In this document: positions 1 through 12,900 of the stretch, piece by piece | How positions within the stretch are numbered: position 1 is the first letter of the stretch | How the letters are laid out: each line of letters opens with the position of its first letter | Assembly: GCF_963576615.1 (NCBI RefSeq) | Contig: NC_088711.1 | Location: 16,834,182 to 16,898,181, forward strand | DNA: 64,000 nt | Origin: Watersipora subatra | Taxonomy: Eukaryota; Bryozoa; Gymnolaemata; Cheilostomatida; Watersiporidae | Direction of reading: 5' to 3' | Made by a program: the position numbers and the translations under genes | Notes under the pieces: generated by a model | Seen by the model: the letters and a program-made list of their open reading frames with translations, nothing else | Databases searched by the model: none | What the model was told of the DNA's origin: nothing

Positions 1-3000
1 TGTATGGTGTGTTTGATTGCACCATCAGACCAGTATTACAACAGCTTTGATCTACACCACAGTGCATTAGCAAGGTTTTAATGTACCATCAGTTTGTTCA
101 GATCAGAAGTGGCTGCACCGGCCAACTCATTTTGCACCACCAGTCAGTTTTGCGCCCTTCGGTGGTCGCACCAGCAAAGCGCATTACATGCCTTTTACTG
201 TCTGTCAGGGTGGCATTGGTTATTTCCTCATGTCAAACTCAGATGTGATATACCTCATTAGTAGTAAGTTTGGAGTTGCCCTCTCTAAAGAAAGTCAGAG
301 ATTAGATAACTACTAGCTCGAAAAGATTGAATATGCTTCACGTCTCATACCAATTGATCAATTGTCTCCTATTAGCCACATTTTGAACCGCTGATGAAAG
401 AGCTCAAAACGTCCTAAATGATTTATATGACCAAATTATTGAGACCGTTACTAATATCCAATCAATATTTGGTACAAAAGCTTTTACATGTAATACTAAT
501 TATTACCTTTTTCGGTTTCTCACCACACACCACTAGGGAACTTACACTAACTTAACACCATCTTCTGCAATTGTGCATACAGTTTTTTCATGCCTTTCTT
601 GTTCTTACTAAACTGAACTAATGTTTTATTATAAAACATTTTATTAAAGATCATAAAAGAGATCCTCCCCTCCCTTATCAAAAGGGGTCTAGAGGATACA
701 CAGAGAATAAGTATCCGTTTTTTGTACTGTAGTTATCTTTACCTGGCGCTGATTGACGACGGCTCGAGGTGAGAGTGGAAATAGAGCCACTCGCCGCAAA
801 GTCATATAATGGTTGTCGCCACGAAGGTCATAATTTGGTTTTCCATAAACTCAACCGTAAGTAGTCGCGTATACCGAGACGACCCCTATATCACTTGACT
901 TGTAACAATTGCAGCTAAAGAACTTACCAGAAGCGTATATGTGCGATTCGCGCTATTGTTTCTTTGTACTTTTCGCGTGCATTTAATCTGAGTAGTAAGA
1001 AAATATCTCCAATTGCTCTAGGCTGACATCTTTCTGCGTGAAACGCTTTGTGCGAACCGTATCACTTGCCTCACGATTATCTTACAAAAATATTCACAAA
1101 TGGAGGTAAAGCTTCATGAAACACTTATAACTCGTTATGCTGCCCATGGCTGTATGATATGTTAATTCATTTCCTTTCAAGGTTTACCATCCTTCCTAAC
1201 AGCTATTTTTTATTCAAGTCTTAGATTTATTAATTAGGAATTAGCATTTATAGAGATACATGGTTATATTGTTAAATTTACCTACGGGCTTTCGAGAAAA
1301 GTTGAAAAAACTAATACCAATTGTTCGCTTTTCCAATTTGAGTGAGCAAAAATGTTTGGTTCATGTTTTGTCTCTAGGAGTTAATCGATATTATATTCAA
1401 ATATGAAGAAAACTGCGTGAAAACAAAACTTAAGACGTTTGTAGCTTATAGGCCTATATGTCTACGTCTTGTACAATCAGATTTATAAAGATGTAGGCCT
1501 AACAAACTAACAACTGATGTATCAGATGGGATTTAAAGAGATATCATTTGACAATCATGCTTTTATTTACGACTTTGCACGATTTTGTTAAACTAGTTGG
1601 CAAAGAACTAAGAACGACAAATGACAAGGTATACCTCGAGATAGTAAGTTTGCCTCTTTGCTGTGATCAATGATATACAGCCCCCCCAGTGGGGACTGTA
1701 TACAGCCCCCCCAGTGGGGACTGTATATCATTGCTGTGATTAATGTTTTTGTGATATGAGAGGTTTGATAAAATCTAGTATTTGGTCAGAATTACTCAAA
1801 AAATATTATTGAAACCCTAACTCGTAATGTTCTGTGCTAATGATAACGCATTAATTCATTAACTGTCAAACTTCCATTAGATTTTATTAGATAAAAGACT
1901 TATCCTAAGCCTTGTGAGCAGTCCGAATTGACTGCATTAGTTTTTTTATATCGGTTACAGAGAAAGACTAGCAATATTTAAATGTCTTCAAGCATACGGT
2001 AAACTATTACAATAACTATAGTAGTTAGTGAAGAGAAAATTAAAAGCTTTGTTAAGCGCTTACATGTGTATCACACATACCTTATTCTTGCTAGACAAGA
2101 TCTATGTGCATGCACTGATAAACTATGTATAACAACTCGAATAAGACAAATTTAGTAAAATCAGTTTTAATAAATAAGCACAAATTGTATGGTCAGCCAA
2201 GGCTGAATTACTTGCACTGTCTTTGACAATCTACAACTTGTTGAAAAGATTACATTTTTAAATATCAAGTTCAAGCTTAACTTTGTCGTTTTCAAAATAA
2301 TTAGAAACAGCTCTACTGTAGTCTTACCACAAAGTCGATGTCATGTGAATGCTAAAACGTGATCAATCAACCACTAGTATGAGACATAGGCCCTACCTAC
2401 TTGGACTCCTCATGACTATGTTGAATCCTGAATATTTGTGAACGTGTTGGTTGGCTTGTATATGCTTATTACCGAACTGTTTTTTTACCAAAATAGTTTC
2501 AATGAATGTATCATATTTGTCGGTTTTTGACACAGATTCCACCTCATAACTCTTCTAAAACGCGGATCACAGCAAACAGGCAAACTTACTAACTTGAGGT
2601 ATAGCCTGGTATTTGACTTTCTACTTTGCCAGCTGGTTCAACAAAATTGTGCAACATTATTTTCAAATATTTCATCATGATCTTTTTGACACATCAGGTG
2701 CCAGCTAGATTAATCTTCATCAATCTGGGATATCTATAAAACAATGAGTGTTAATAGCTCTGACACTATAGAATCCTATTCAAATTGGTCGGTTTTGCGT
2801 TGTCCATTTAGATGTTCATTCTAAATTTTTACTTATGAAATCAGAGCTTGAATTGATGGTTTTTAAGAAATGACTTTCGAGAATAGGTAATTTTTATAAA
2901 CAAATTTTAAAATTTCTTTTTTATATAGAAAGAATTTAGTGCTAAGGCAAATTAAGTAGATGATATGTGCAAATCATTTGATATAATTAGATAACCATAA

Positions 3001-3968
3001 CCACTCCATTACTAATAGTGATGCACAAGCATATTGTACATCTATGTATAATAGCACAAGTACATTGTGCAAAGATTGCACAATTTTTGCAATCTACTTC
3101 AACCTTTGCTATGCATGTGCATAAGATTGATATCATGTGGCAGTATACTAACCATCATTTTTTTAACTATAGGCTCATAGCTTGTAACATTGCACGGTAA
3201 GCATGTCTAGCGATATCTTATTTTAGCGGGAATTCTTATCATTTAGTCTATTTATAAGCTTTTAAAACGCTTTTTCTCGATGCATTATTAGTAAAAGCCA
3301 ATATATAGCTTTTTAGAATTAAGAGACAATTTGTTTCAGATAAGCTCTTTCAAACTTTCATGAAGCCATGTAGTAGCCATTGTAAGGAAAAATATGAATG
3401 AAATGATTCGATGAAATGAAAGTCGGAAATAAGTGAAATTGTAGAGGCTGGTGGTGATAATTAAGAGTATGATTAAAACAAATTAAAGATGCAAACAAAA
3501 CATATATTTTATGTTAATTTTTAAAGTTTTAAGTAGTTTAAGGTAGACTAGTGTAGAATACTTTTTGTGCGCTGTTCGTTTTCTACGTTGCCAAGAGTAG
3601 TCCTCAATTCACCTGTTCATATCTCAAAGGCGCTTTCACAATAACATCCTCTTTTTGTTGATCATTATTTTATTTCTTTTGTTTCATAAGATTTTGTTTT
3701 TTGCAGTTTTTAGAAAAGCTTACATATTGCTATATATGGAATTGCCTGAAGTATTTATCATTAAATTTTTGGGTTGTGGAAGAAAAAAAAGAAAGACAAT
3801 CATGTTTATAAGAATATCTGTTCGTAACATATGTGGTCTCAACGTGCCAAGCAGACATCAGAACGGGTTATCGGGGAGTGTCAATGTTTGACTAGCATTT
3901 TAAAGTTGAACTTGAATGGTGCAAATGACTGGATGAACGTTATAGCCATCACAAATTGTTGATTATCT
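1..3968. other. No gene recognised; AT-rich intergenic DNA
   Basis: Only short, uninformative open frames are present. The one structured item is the hairpin element at 1668-1733. The missing first exon of CACYBP may lie somewhere in 1-6896. Confidence 0.5.
1661..1740. mobile_element. Mini-hairpin element (66 bp) with 7-bp target duplication
   Basis: Element 1668-1733 has 13-bp perfect terminal inverted repeats, CAATGATATACAG and CTGTATATCATTG. The interior is a hairpin unit TATACAGCCCCCCCAGTGGG repeated twice head to tail. CTGTGAT directly repeats on both sides (1661-1667 and 1734-1740). A related element lies at 24800-24877. Confidence 0.7.
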
Positions 3969-4730
3969 ATTCAATGGAACCTCGGTTCTCGAACATAATC
4001 CGTTCCAGAAGGTTGTTTGAAAACTGAGTTGTTCGAGATCCGAAACAATTATTTCCATTAGAATTAATGTATGTAAATTTTAATCCGCTCCAAGCCGAGA
4101 TAACAATTTCAATGAAGTATTTTTTTTAACATTTTACACCATAAACTGCACTTTATACTACATACTATAAATAAAAATGGGTAGATATAGATCACGTTTA
4201 TTTTTAATAAAACATTCTCTATTTATGATGATGAAAACAGAAAACAAAAAGTAAACATTTCGTGTGTTTTGCTTTTAAAACATTGAAAACATTCTACATT
4301 AAAATAAAATACCAGCAATTGATAACGAAACAGCGAAAAATACAACAGATCAGTTACACCAAAAATTGTGTGAAAAAGAAAATATAAACAGCATTGGCAC
4401 GTTTACTTGAAATCTTTGAAGGAGAGACCTCCTCCAAAACAATTTAGGGTAACTCGACTAGAGGAGTTGTCTCTCTAGCAAATCTCTTCGGTAAAGGGAC
4501 ATCGTCCCAGATGGCTCCTTCCTTTTTGTAAAGAATTTATGAAGCGTAATTTGCTTCTCCCTTTGTTAACGAATGTTTCCATGCCGTTTCCGGAGATGTT
4601 CCGAACGTTTTAATTCTAATGCGCATGCTCCGGTTTGGTCGAGAACCGAATTTATGTTTGTGATCTAAGACGAACAAATCACAATTTTTTGGTCGAAAAC
4701 CGAATTGCCCGCGAACCGAGGTTCACTGTA
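3969..4730. mobile_element. Mariner-like non-autonomous element (MITE)
   Basis: Inverted ends GGAACCTCGGTTCTCGAAC and GCGAACCGAGGTTCACTGTA bound 0.76 kb without a transposase. The interior also repeats the Cs of TTCGAG/CGAACC motifs near both ends. TA at the right edge fits Tc1/mariner targeting (inference). Confidence 0.65.
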
Positions 4731-5220
4731 TTAGATAATTAATGTTTCACTAATGGTATTAAAAAATCCAGCAAGAGTCTTATCACCCAATCAATCTATT
4801 TGCACCAGCAGATGTCTACACTATGCTTTGACTTTTCACTTTCTCGGTACACGACACAAGAAAGTGAAGAGTGAAAACGCACACACTATAATATAAGGAG
4901 CGCTGTTAGTCAATCACCATAAATTTGCTTCAAGAAGATATAGTTCTGTTTTCATCGGAAGGATCCTTCTCAAGTTATCACCTGATGAGAGCAGAGCTAT
5001 ATCTTCTTTGTATTGACTAACAATGCTCTTTATGTTTTACATTATACTATAATTCACTCTACACTTAGTGTATTGAGTGCTCTCTTTTAGTGTTTTTTAT
5101 GAAACTAGTGTTTTTAATTATAATAATATGTATCATATATATATCATATACAAATAATATGTATAATGTACAATTAATGTTTAATAATTTATATTCATTG
5201 TACATAATATTATACGCATC

Positions 5221-6235
5221 ATAATAGATAGAGATGCCCGATTCTAAATTCACCAGCCGATTCAGATACCGACCCGATATTGATTCTTATCGATTCAGAT
5301 ATTTTGTGTTGCATAGATAGTTGTTCATTTTATTATGCAAATATAAACATAATGCAAAGAACATAGGAATATTAATGTATTTATTTGTTTGTATTTATGG
5401 AAAAATATATATACATATTCACATACTGACATACCGTTCATGTAGTAACAAAACAGTCCATGTTTCTTGTAATTTGTAAATAAAGGTGATTACTGTTAGT
5501 GGTACAGTTCTCTCTGTGATAACGAAGTCTCTCTTCTATTGCTGGATGAACTGCTGCGCTTGTACAAATTTAGAGCAAATCAATGTTTCTTTTAATTACC
5601 GTTAGTGATTCAATTCTCTCAGTAAGAAGTATCTTTCTTCCATCACTATCAATGTAGCCAGTCGTACTTAAGGGGGCACTCACTTACCACAGATGATGGA
5701 GGACAGGCTAAATACCGATAAGCCACTGGGGTTACCTTATTTTGTACGATACAAACGATAAATTGTATCGTCAGGATCAAGAGAGTGATAGATAACTTTA
5801 TGCATTGACTGTTTAAATTACTTTCATAATGCTAGTAAATAGAAATATTACACTGCGTTCTTGTCTCCCATCTTTGTTATCTTGTTCATCATTGACTACA
5901 ATAAATCCTATCCCTATAATTGGGAAATGCCACACTTTGTGATTACGTCCTAGCTAAAGCAAAAAGTTTCCTCCTCTGTGTTGATCAGGCTATAGACATG
6001 AAATAAATTGTGGCAGGCTCGAAATTCATTAGATAAAAGTAAGAAGCTTACAGTTGATGATTTTTTATTAGTGTAGCAGGCTAAGATATGGTTTTCTGCT
6101 AAATAGTGTTGATCTGTAAAAAGTATTGGTAGTTTCAGGTTTTTTAAGAAAAGATTGGCCGATTCAGATACTGGACACCCATATCGGCACCGATACCGAT
6201 TCCAATACCAAAATCAGGGCAACTCTAATAATAGA
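5221..6235. mobile_element. Non-autonomous hAT-type element with perfect 8-bp target duplication
   Basis: Element 5229-6227 starts TAGAGATGCCC and ends GGGCAACTCTA. Both ends carry the GATTCAGATACCGA / CGGCACCGATACCGATTCC subterminal pattern. ATAATAGA flanks it directly at 5221-5228 and 6228-6235. Length of the duplication and TIR form suggest the hAT superfamily; no transposase seen. Confidence 0.8.
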
Positions 6236-6365
6236 TGCATATTATTCCTGAAAATAAAGAAACAACATGGTTTTATAGAGCAATATATTTTCAACTTGCT
6301 CAACGCAGCAGACTAACAATGGCTCAATTGTTTTAGTTACTCCATATGCATATCTTTTCTCACTG

Positions 6366-6794
6366 AAGGCCGGTTCACACTAATTCGGCGTTGATGCCAC
6401 AATACTTCGGTGATCGTCGATGATAACCATGTTCACACTATCACATACCCATACACGTTTGCATCATAGTGTTTTCGTTTATCTTTTTAAATTGTCGCAA
6501 AGAAACCTTTTTGTTTTCTTTTGCTGGAATAAAAAATTATTCCCGCAGCGACTATCATAAACAGATATAAATGAATCACTCTATCAGTGGCCGCGAATTT
6601 CCATCGCCGAAATGGTTCACATTTGAAAGACGGTCGTCGATGCTCGGCGAAATATCGGGAAAGTTTGACAGCTTCAAACTTTCCCGCCGTGTCCGCGATG
6701 CTTCGTCGATGCCATCAATCTACAGTTCACATAATCGACGATGGAAGCCGAAAGGGAAACGCTGACAAACCGCGACATAGTGTGAACCGGCCTT
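6366..6794. mobile_element. MITE with 17-bp perfect terminal inverted repeats, copy 1
   Basis: AAGGCCGGTTCACACTA at the left is mirrored by TAGTGTGAACCGGCCTT at the right. The interior has a strong hairpin at 6656-6686 (CGGGAAAGTTT / AAACTTTCCCG). The open frames here are by-products of the repeat. A diverged inverted copy lies at 44110-44496. No target duplication could be defined. Confidence 0.75.
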
Positions 6795-6896
6795 AAACAA
6801 GTGTCAATTGTAATGCTACTCCACTTTATTATTAGCAAATGTTTGTTGGCATTAAGTATGTAGGCTTGACTAGTGCACAACTCTGTACTATTTTAG

Positions 6897-6972
6897 ATTC
6901 TTAAAGATAAGGAGGAGCTGGAAAGTTTACTAAAACTAGCAAACCGTGTCGAAGTGAGAAGACTTCTTCAAG
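6897..6972 (+). CDS. CACYBP: CACYBP exon: N-terminal helical hairpin, first half
   Basis: The acceptor is TATTTTAG and the donor GTTAGT. The exon encodes ILKDKEELESLLKLANRVEV and the following RRLLQ, matching the charged helix of the Siah-binding dimerisation domain. It starts on a complete codon and ends in phase 1. Confidence 0.9.
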
Positions 6973-9900
6973 GTTAGTTGTTTTAAGCATAAATTTACCT
7001 ATAACATGGTGGCATGGCTGTAACGATCTGTCATTAGTATTTGGTAAAATGAAGTCACAAATAAAGTTCCCAAGCACGCTAACTAAATAGCATGGATTTT
7101 CATTCTTCATTAGGTTCTGACAACTCCAACTATGATTTTTCATTGTTAGTACTCCATTAATAATAATAATCTTCATATATAGATGTGAGTGTCTGTCATT
7201 CGTATGTTCAGTTATATCTATAAAGTTTTGAGAACGGAAAAAATCACTTCGTTCTGGAATTAAACTCGGGACCCCCAGTTTGGCAGACAGGCTTACTATC
7301 CACTACACCACACGGCCTACTTGCTATACTATGGAATAATTATGCACATATGTATTACACCAGTTAAAATACACCCAGTGCTTGCAAAAATTCTATTAGT
7401 TAGTACTAGCACACTTGAAGATCATGATTATGTGAGAGATGATGACGCATAACGATTATAAGCACAATTATAAGCACAGCTCTTATAGTAAAGACTAGCT
7501 TAAGTTACTAGCTTAAGTTTCTCAAATTCATTGAGTAAAGAAACTTAGCCAATGGCAACAACATTACCTGCCACTGTTTATAAGCTGTGTTGTTTATTAC
7601 CCGTACAACACCTGGCATTCCGCTAATGTCAACGTACAGTCTCTAATACAGTCATACTTCGACTTATGAGTGCCTCAACATACGAGAAACTTGAAATACG
7701 AGCCAGCTTTTAAGCAATTTTTAGCCCTAACATACGAGCCACTTTTGAGATACGAGCATACGAGTCAGTGGCCAAGTATGACGGAGGTGTCTTATGGGAA
7801 TAGCATTGCTATGTATTTTTCAACTGGTCAGGTTATATTTTGCAACATGTTTTCTGTGCAAAATGCAAAAGTGGGGCAAAAGGCCGAAACTGAAAGATAA
7901 AAATGAGTACGAAGTTAGAATTGAGATAAGTATAAGATTAAAACTTATTTTAAGTGAGTAAGCGAAATTAATTCGTGTTAAAAGTTTACTTTCAACAAAT
8001 TTCACATTACAGTTATTTGGTATCAAAAGATTCATCATGTCTTACTCTGCTGTGTTGTAGAGGCCAAATATGTGGAAATTTGATTACAAGCTCGTAAAAG
8101 TTAAAAAAACGAATAGTGAATCGCAGCTATCACGAAAACGCCGTAGGTTGGAATCCTTCTTCAAAACGGCTCAAATGGGATGTAGTTGAACATGATGTGC
8201 TTCTGTTTACACTTTCATGCAACCTCATTTGTCAAAATATTCTCACAAATATACTTCACGCATTCAATAAAATCATTTCTATTGTTCTTACGCGTCTATT
8301 TTATCATCATTGTAATGCTGTCACTTTGAGCACTGATATTTCAAGACCTAGCATAAAAATTATTGTCATTTTTTAAGCTTATGTCGAAGGAGTGTATATC
8401 ATCCTCTGATAAACATGATGAGCCTGTTGGTCACCTGTGATAGTCAAAAAATGCTGCAGAAATTGTTCACGCCATTTGGCGAGAAGTATGGGTCACATGA
8501 TCAGATTATGACTAGATGGTTAAACCAAGCTGAAACGAAACTGTAAAGTAGCGAGCATCTATATTTGATACGGGCTTTTCGGTAAAACTCGAAGTGTTTG
8601 TCATAAACTAGTGCTACGAGACGTTCTATGTTGAGCCTTTTATTGGCCTTTAATTTCATGTGATAATATAACATGTTGAAACAATAACCACAATGTTTGA
8701 GTACATCGTCGAAATAAAGATATTCCAAACTACGGCGTTTTTGTGATGGCTGCGATTAGCTGTTCATTTTGGAGCTTTTAAGAACTTGTAATCACATTTC
8801 TACATATTTTGCACCTGCAACACAGCGGAGTAAGACATGGTGAACCTTTTGATACCAAATAACTGTAATGTGAATTTTGTTGCAAGTAAACCTTTAAAGA
8901 TAGTTTGCTTACCTGTGGTTAGTACTTGTTCTGTATATGTTAAGAGGAGTTATTTTCTCTTGTATGTGAATTCAACAATGTATAGCAATTGCCACTTTTT
9001 TAAGTATTTCTGAAGAATGTAACCAAAAATTTAGTTAACCAGTTCCTGGCAGCAGTGTATCATGATTGCTCAAGCCATTGGCCAATAAAAGATACTCTAA
9101 ATTGGATGAAGGCCGTTGCATCATTTTTGGTTTTTCATTTAAACATTGTCAGGATACTTAATGTCCATTATGGATCCTGAACAACCGAATGGCAAACAGG
9201 TTTGCGCAACTAGGTACTCTGTTATATTTTTACTTTTGAGGAAAAAGGCTACAAGTTAATAATGAAAATCTGCTGGTTGTATGAAGGGAATATGGGTTCA
9301 TGCACTCAACAAGGGAAGAAACTTTAGTTTTTAATAGATTCAGTCAGCTAAAGAATTATCCTGGAAGGTTCACGGCCAGTTTTGATTGTCAGTAGATCAC
9401 AGGTAGGAATGTCATTGTCATATATAATTAGCTACAAAATTGTTACACTTAGCTTTTAGTATTTCGTTTGTTCATTACAGACAACTTTTCTACTTTTTAT
9501 TATCAATAACTTGGAACACTTTATTTTTTAGCTTTACTTTAACTTTTAATTTCTTTACTGCTCGTTAGGCACTAATATCTTTGTTCATACAGAGATTGTT
9601 GTTTGTACGAAGCCATATCTGTCATCATTTAAAAGTGAATCACTAATAGAAACAGCCTGTGCTAGAAATGAACAAAATGGAACGTCAAATTGAAGTTTAT
9701 GTTATGTTTAACCTATTTTATTACTAAAAGTTTCATAGATATTGCAAAGCAGATATTGCAAAGCAATAATCTGATGATTATTGCTATGCACTATCAAACT
9801 ATCAGTAATAAAATTGTTTAAAACTTAACTTAAACTTTCATGTTACTTAAGTTTAGTATTTTAATAACGCTCCATTTTAATATCGAGCGCTTTCATGCAA

Positions 9901-12900
9901 ATACTGTATACATATAGGCCTACTGCCTCTATTGATAAAATGGGATGCATTTAGCCGCAGCTTAAGGTTTAGTCATCAATAGCAAATATTGCCTAAGACA
10001 ATGAGTGGAGAGATAAACAGACTCCAGTTATTGAATGCTCTCACCTGTATTGTTCTAATAAAGGCCCAGCTAGGTCTGATGAATAATACTAGATACACGC
10101 GTAATTGCGTATGCATAATTAACCTTTATATACTTTCTATAATATTGCAACTACTATAATGATCTGACCACTGCAGTCACTGCCACTATCAGTAATTACT
10201 AAGGCATTTACTGTAGTTGGTTCCATGATTTAATTAATAATGTATCATTGTCGGACGTCTGCTATCAATGTATGTTTAAAGATGCCAGGAAATGACTAAA
10301 ATTTAGCATTGTTTGCCAACCAGAAGTTTTTTATAATTTGCCAACCCTAATGCCGCTAATGAAATATATGGTTTGGATGTTTTTATTGAACAGGCCGTAT
10401 AGATGAGATTCAAAAATCTATAGAGCAGAGTCAGAAAGCAGAACCTTCTACTCCTGCGGATGCAGCTCCTAGTGTGTCTTCTACTACCCAAAGTCCTCCA
10501 GTGAAACGTCCACTTAAAAAAATTACTTCTTACGGTGAAACTATTATTATCTATTATTGCATAATTGCACACCAATTAAATATTTTACATGTTTGTCAAT
10601 ATTTGCAAGGTGTTACGGCATTTCTGTTTTCATACTACCTTGTGATTTTTAGTAGATTTATATATAGTAGATTTTTTAGATTTACAGTTACTATTTATAT
10701 TACAATAAAAAGGGAGTAACGATTTGTATCAAGTTTGGCTAGTATGGGTTTTTGACTGGTATGTGTTTCAAAGTAAATGATTGGCAAAAGCAAGTTTTTG
10801 TTTCAGCTTGGGATCAGTCAGACGCATTCGTCAAAGTGTATGCTACAAATCTAGTCGGTGTCAACGCGCTCTCAGCCACAGATGTAACCTGCGAATTTCA
10901 CTCGGCGTAAGTGTATTGTGTGCTTTGTAATTTCTGTGTTGTCAGTTATCTCTTAGAACTGTTCCTCTTTCAGAGCTTTCTCATTCAAAAGCACGATTTA
11001 TATAAACTAAAACAGCCACAGTATGTTCTTAGTTAAATTTGTGTTTCCCATTTGTAACTATATTAAATTTAAACATGCTTTTTGTGGTACTCTTGCACTT
11101 TTTGACTGTTTTCGGTAATAACAGTTGAAAGCACTTGTAAAATAAGCACTTGCACTTTTTCTTCAATTTATTAGATTAACATTGCAGTAGATGTTTGGTA
11201 AATTTAAATACCATTTAAATTGAAGGTTTACTTGCAAAAAAATTCACATTGCAGTTATTTGGTATCAAAAGATTCACCATGTCTTACTCTGTTGTGTTGT
11301 AGGTGCAAAATATTTGGAAATGTGATTACAAGCTTTTAAGAGCTCAAAAACGAACAGTTAATCGCAGTCACACGAGACTGCTGTAGATTAGAATCTCTTT
11401 CCAAAATGGCTCAGATGGGACGTAGTTGTACAAGATGGCTTCTGTTTACACTTTCAGTCAACCTCATTCGTCGAAATATTTTCACAAATATACTTCACGC
11501 ATTCAATAAAACCATGTCTATTGTTCTTACGCGTCTGTTTTATCGTCATTGTAATGCTGTCACTTTTAGCACTGATATCTTATAACTTACCGTAAAAATT
11601 CGTTTAATTTTTTGACCTTAGCTCGAAGGAGTCCATATCATTTTCTGATAAACATGATGAGCCTGTTGGTCACCTGTGATAGTCAAAAAATGCTGCAGAA
11701 ATTATTCGTGCTGTTTGGCAAGAAGTATGGGTCGCATGATCAGATTACGACTAGACGATTAGACCAAGCCGAAACAAAACTGTAAAGTAACGAGCATTTT
11801 GTCATAAACTAGTGCTACGAGACGTTTTATATTGAGCCTTTTATTGGCCTTTCAATTTACGTGAGAACATCACGTGACAAAACAATAACCAAATGTATTG
11901 ACTGTCAGAAAAATAAACTGATTTCAATCTACGGCGGTTGCGTGATGGCGGTGATTAACTGCGTTTTTGAGCTTTTAAGAGCTTGTAATCACATTTCCAC
12001 ATATTTTGCACCTACAACACAGCAGAGTAAGACATGGTGAATCTTTTGATACCAAATAACTGTAATGTGAATTTTGTTGCAAGTCAACCTCTAAATCAAT
12101 CAATTAGTCCTCTAAATTTGCTCACAAATGTAATCTATAAATGCCCACTCTTTGTTTATTTGTTGCATTATGTTCTAGCCATTACACAGAAATTGGATGG
12201 CTTCAGATAAATGTTGCTTTTGCCTTTAATGAGGTTATGACTCAACCATCTTACAATAAAACTTCGACTGCTCCTTGCTCTTATTTTATGCGCTCTATAA
12301 ATCATTTCTTTGTTCAGCTCTTGTTGATCCATGTCTACTACCAATCATCACTAAACTACTAATGATTATTGAAAGATTGAAGTGAAAGTAAAATGGCATC
12401 CAATCCGTTTTTCCTGGTTTGTCAGCAATGATGAAAAAGGGTGCTAAAATGTAGTTATAGGTCTCTTTTTCGGTAGTTTTGCCATGATCACTCACTTTTG
12501 CTTTTAATCACAGAGTTTCACTTTTGACTCTGCAAGCGCTCCTCTCCTGGTTTGTCTAATAAGCATAACAAAGTATATTACTGATCTCTACCCAATGCTG
12601 TCATACATACTTCGGTTCTTTAGAGGCTTCAATTTACTGGTGAACAATCTGGCCGGCAAGGATCACCAGTTACAAATAGTCAGTCTCTATGGCCATATAA
12701 TACCAGAGGAAAGCAAAATCAAGGTAAGAGAGTGTGCTCGTAGATGAAAATAATAAAACTGGGCAAGATAGGTGTTAGAATTCGCAACTTAACTATGCGA
12801 AGGATGCTGTAACCAGACATGCTTTCATCATAATTGTAATGCTGTCATTTTGAGCACTGATATCTCAAAACCCGCTGTAAAAATCTGTTTAATTGTTCAA

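Noticed and set aside
6571..6880. Three overlapping open frames of 64-69 codons on both strands
   Set aside because: All fall on the palindromic MITE at 6366-6794 and reflect its inverted repeats.
8116..8376. 86-codon open frame
   Set aside because: Lies inside a long-TIR transposon copy; the related copies at 11224 and 12822 do not keep the frame.
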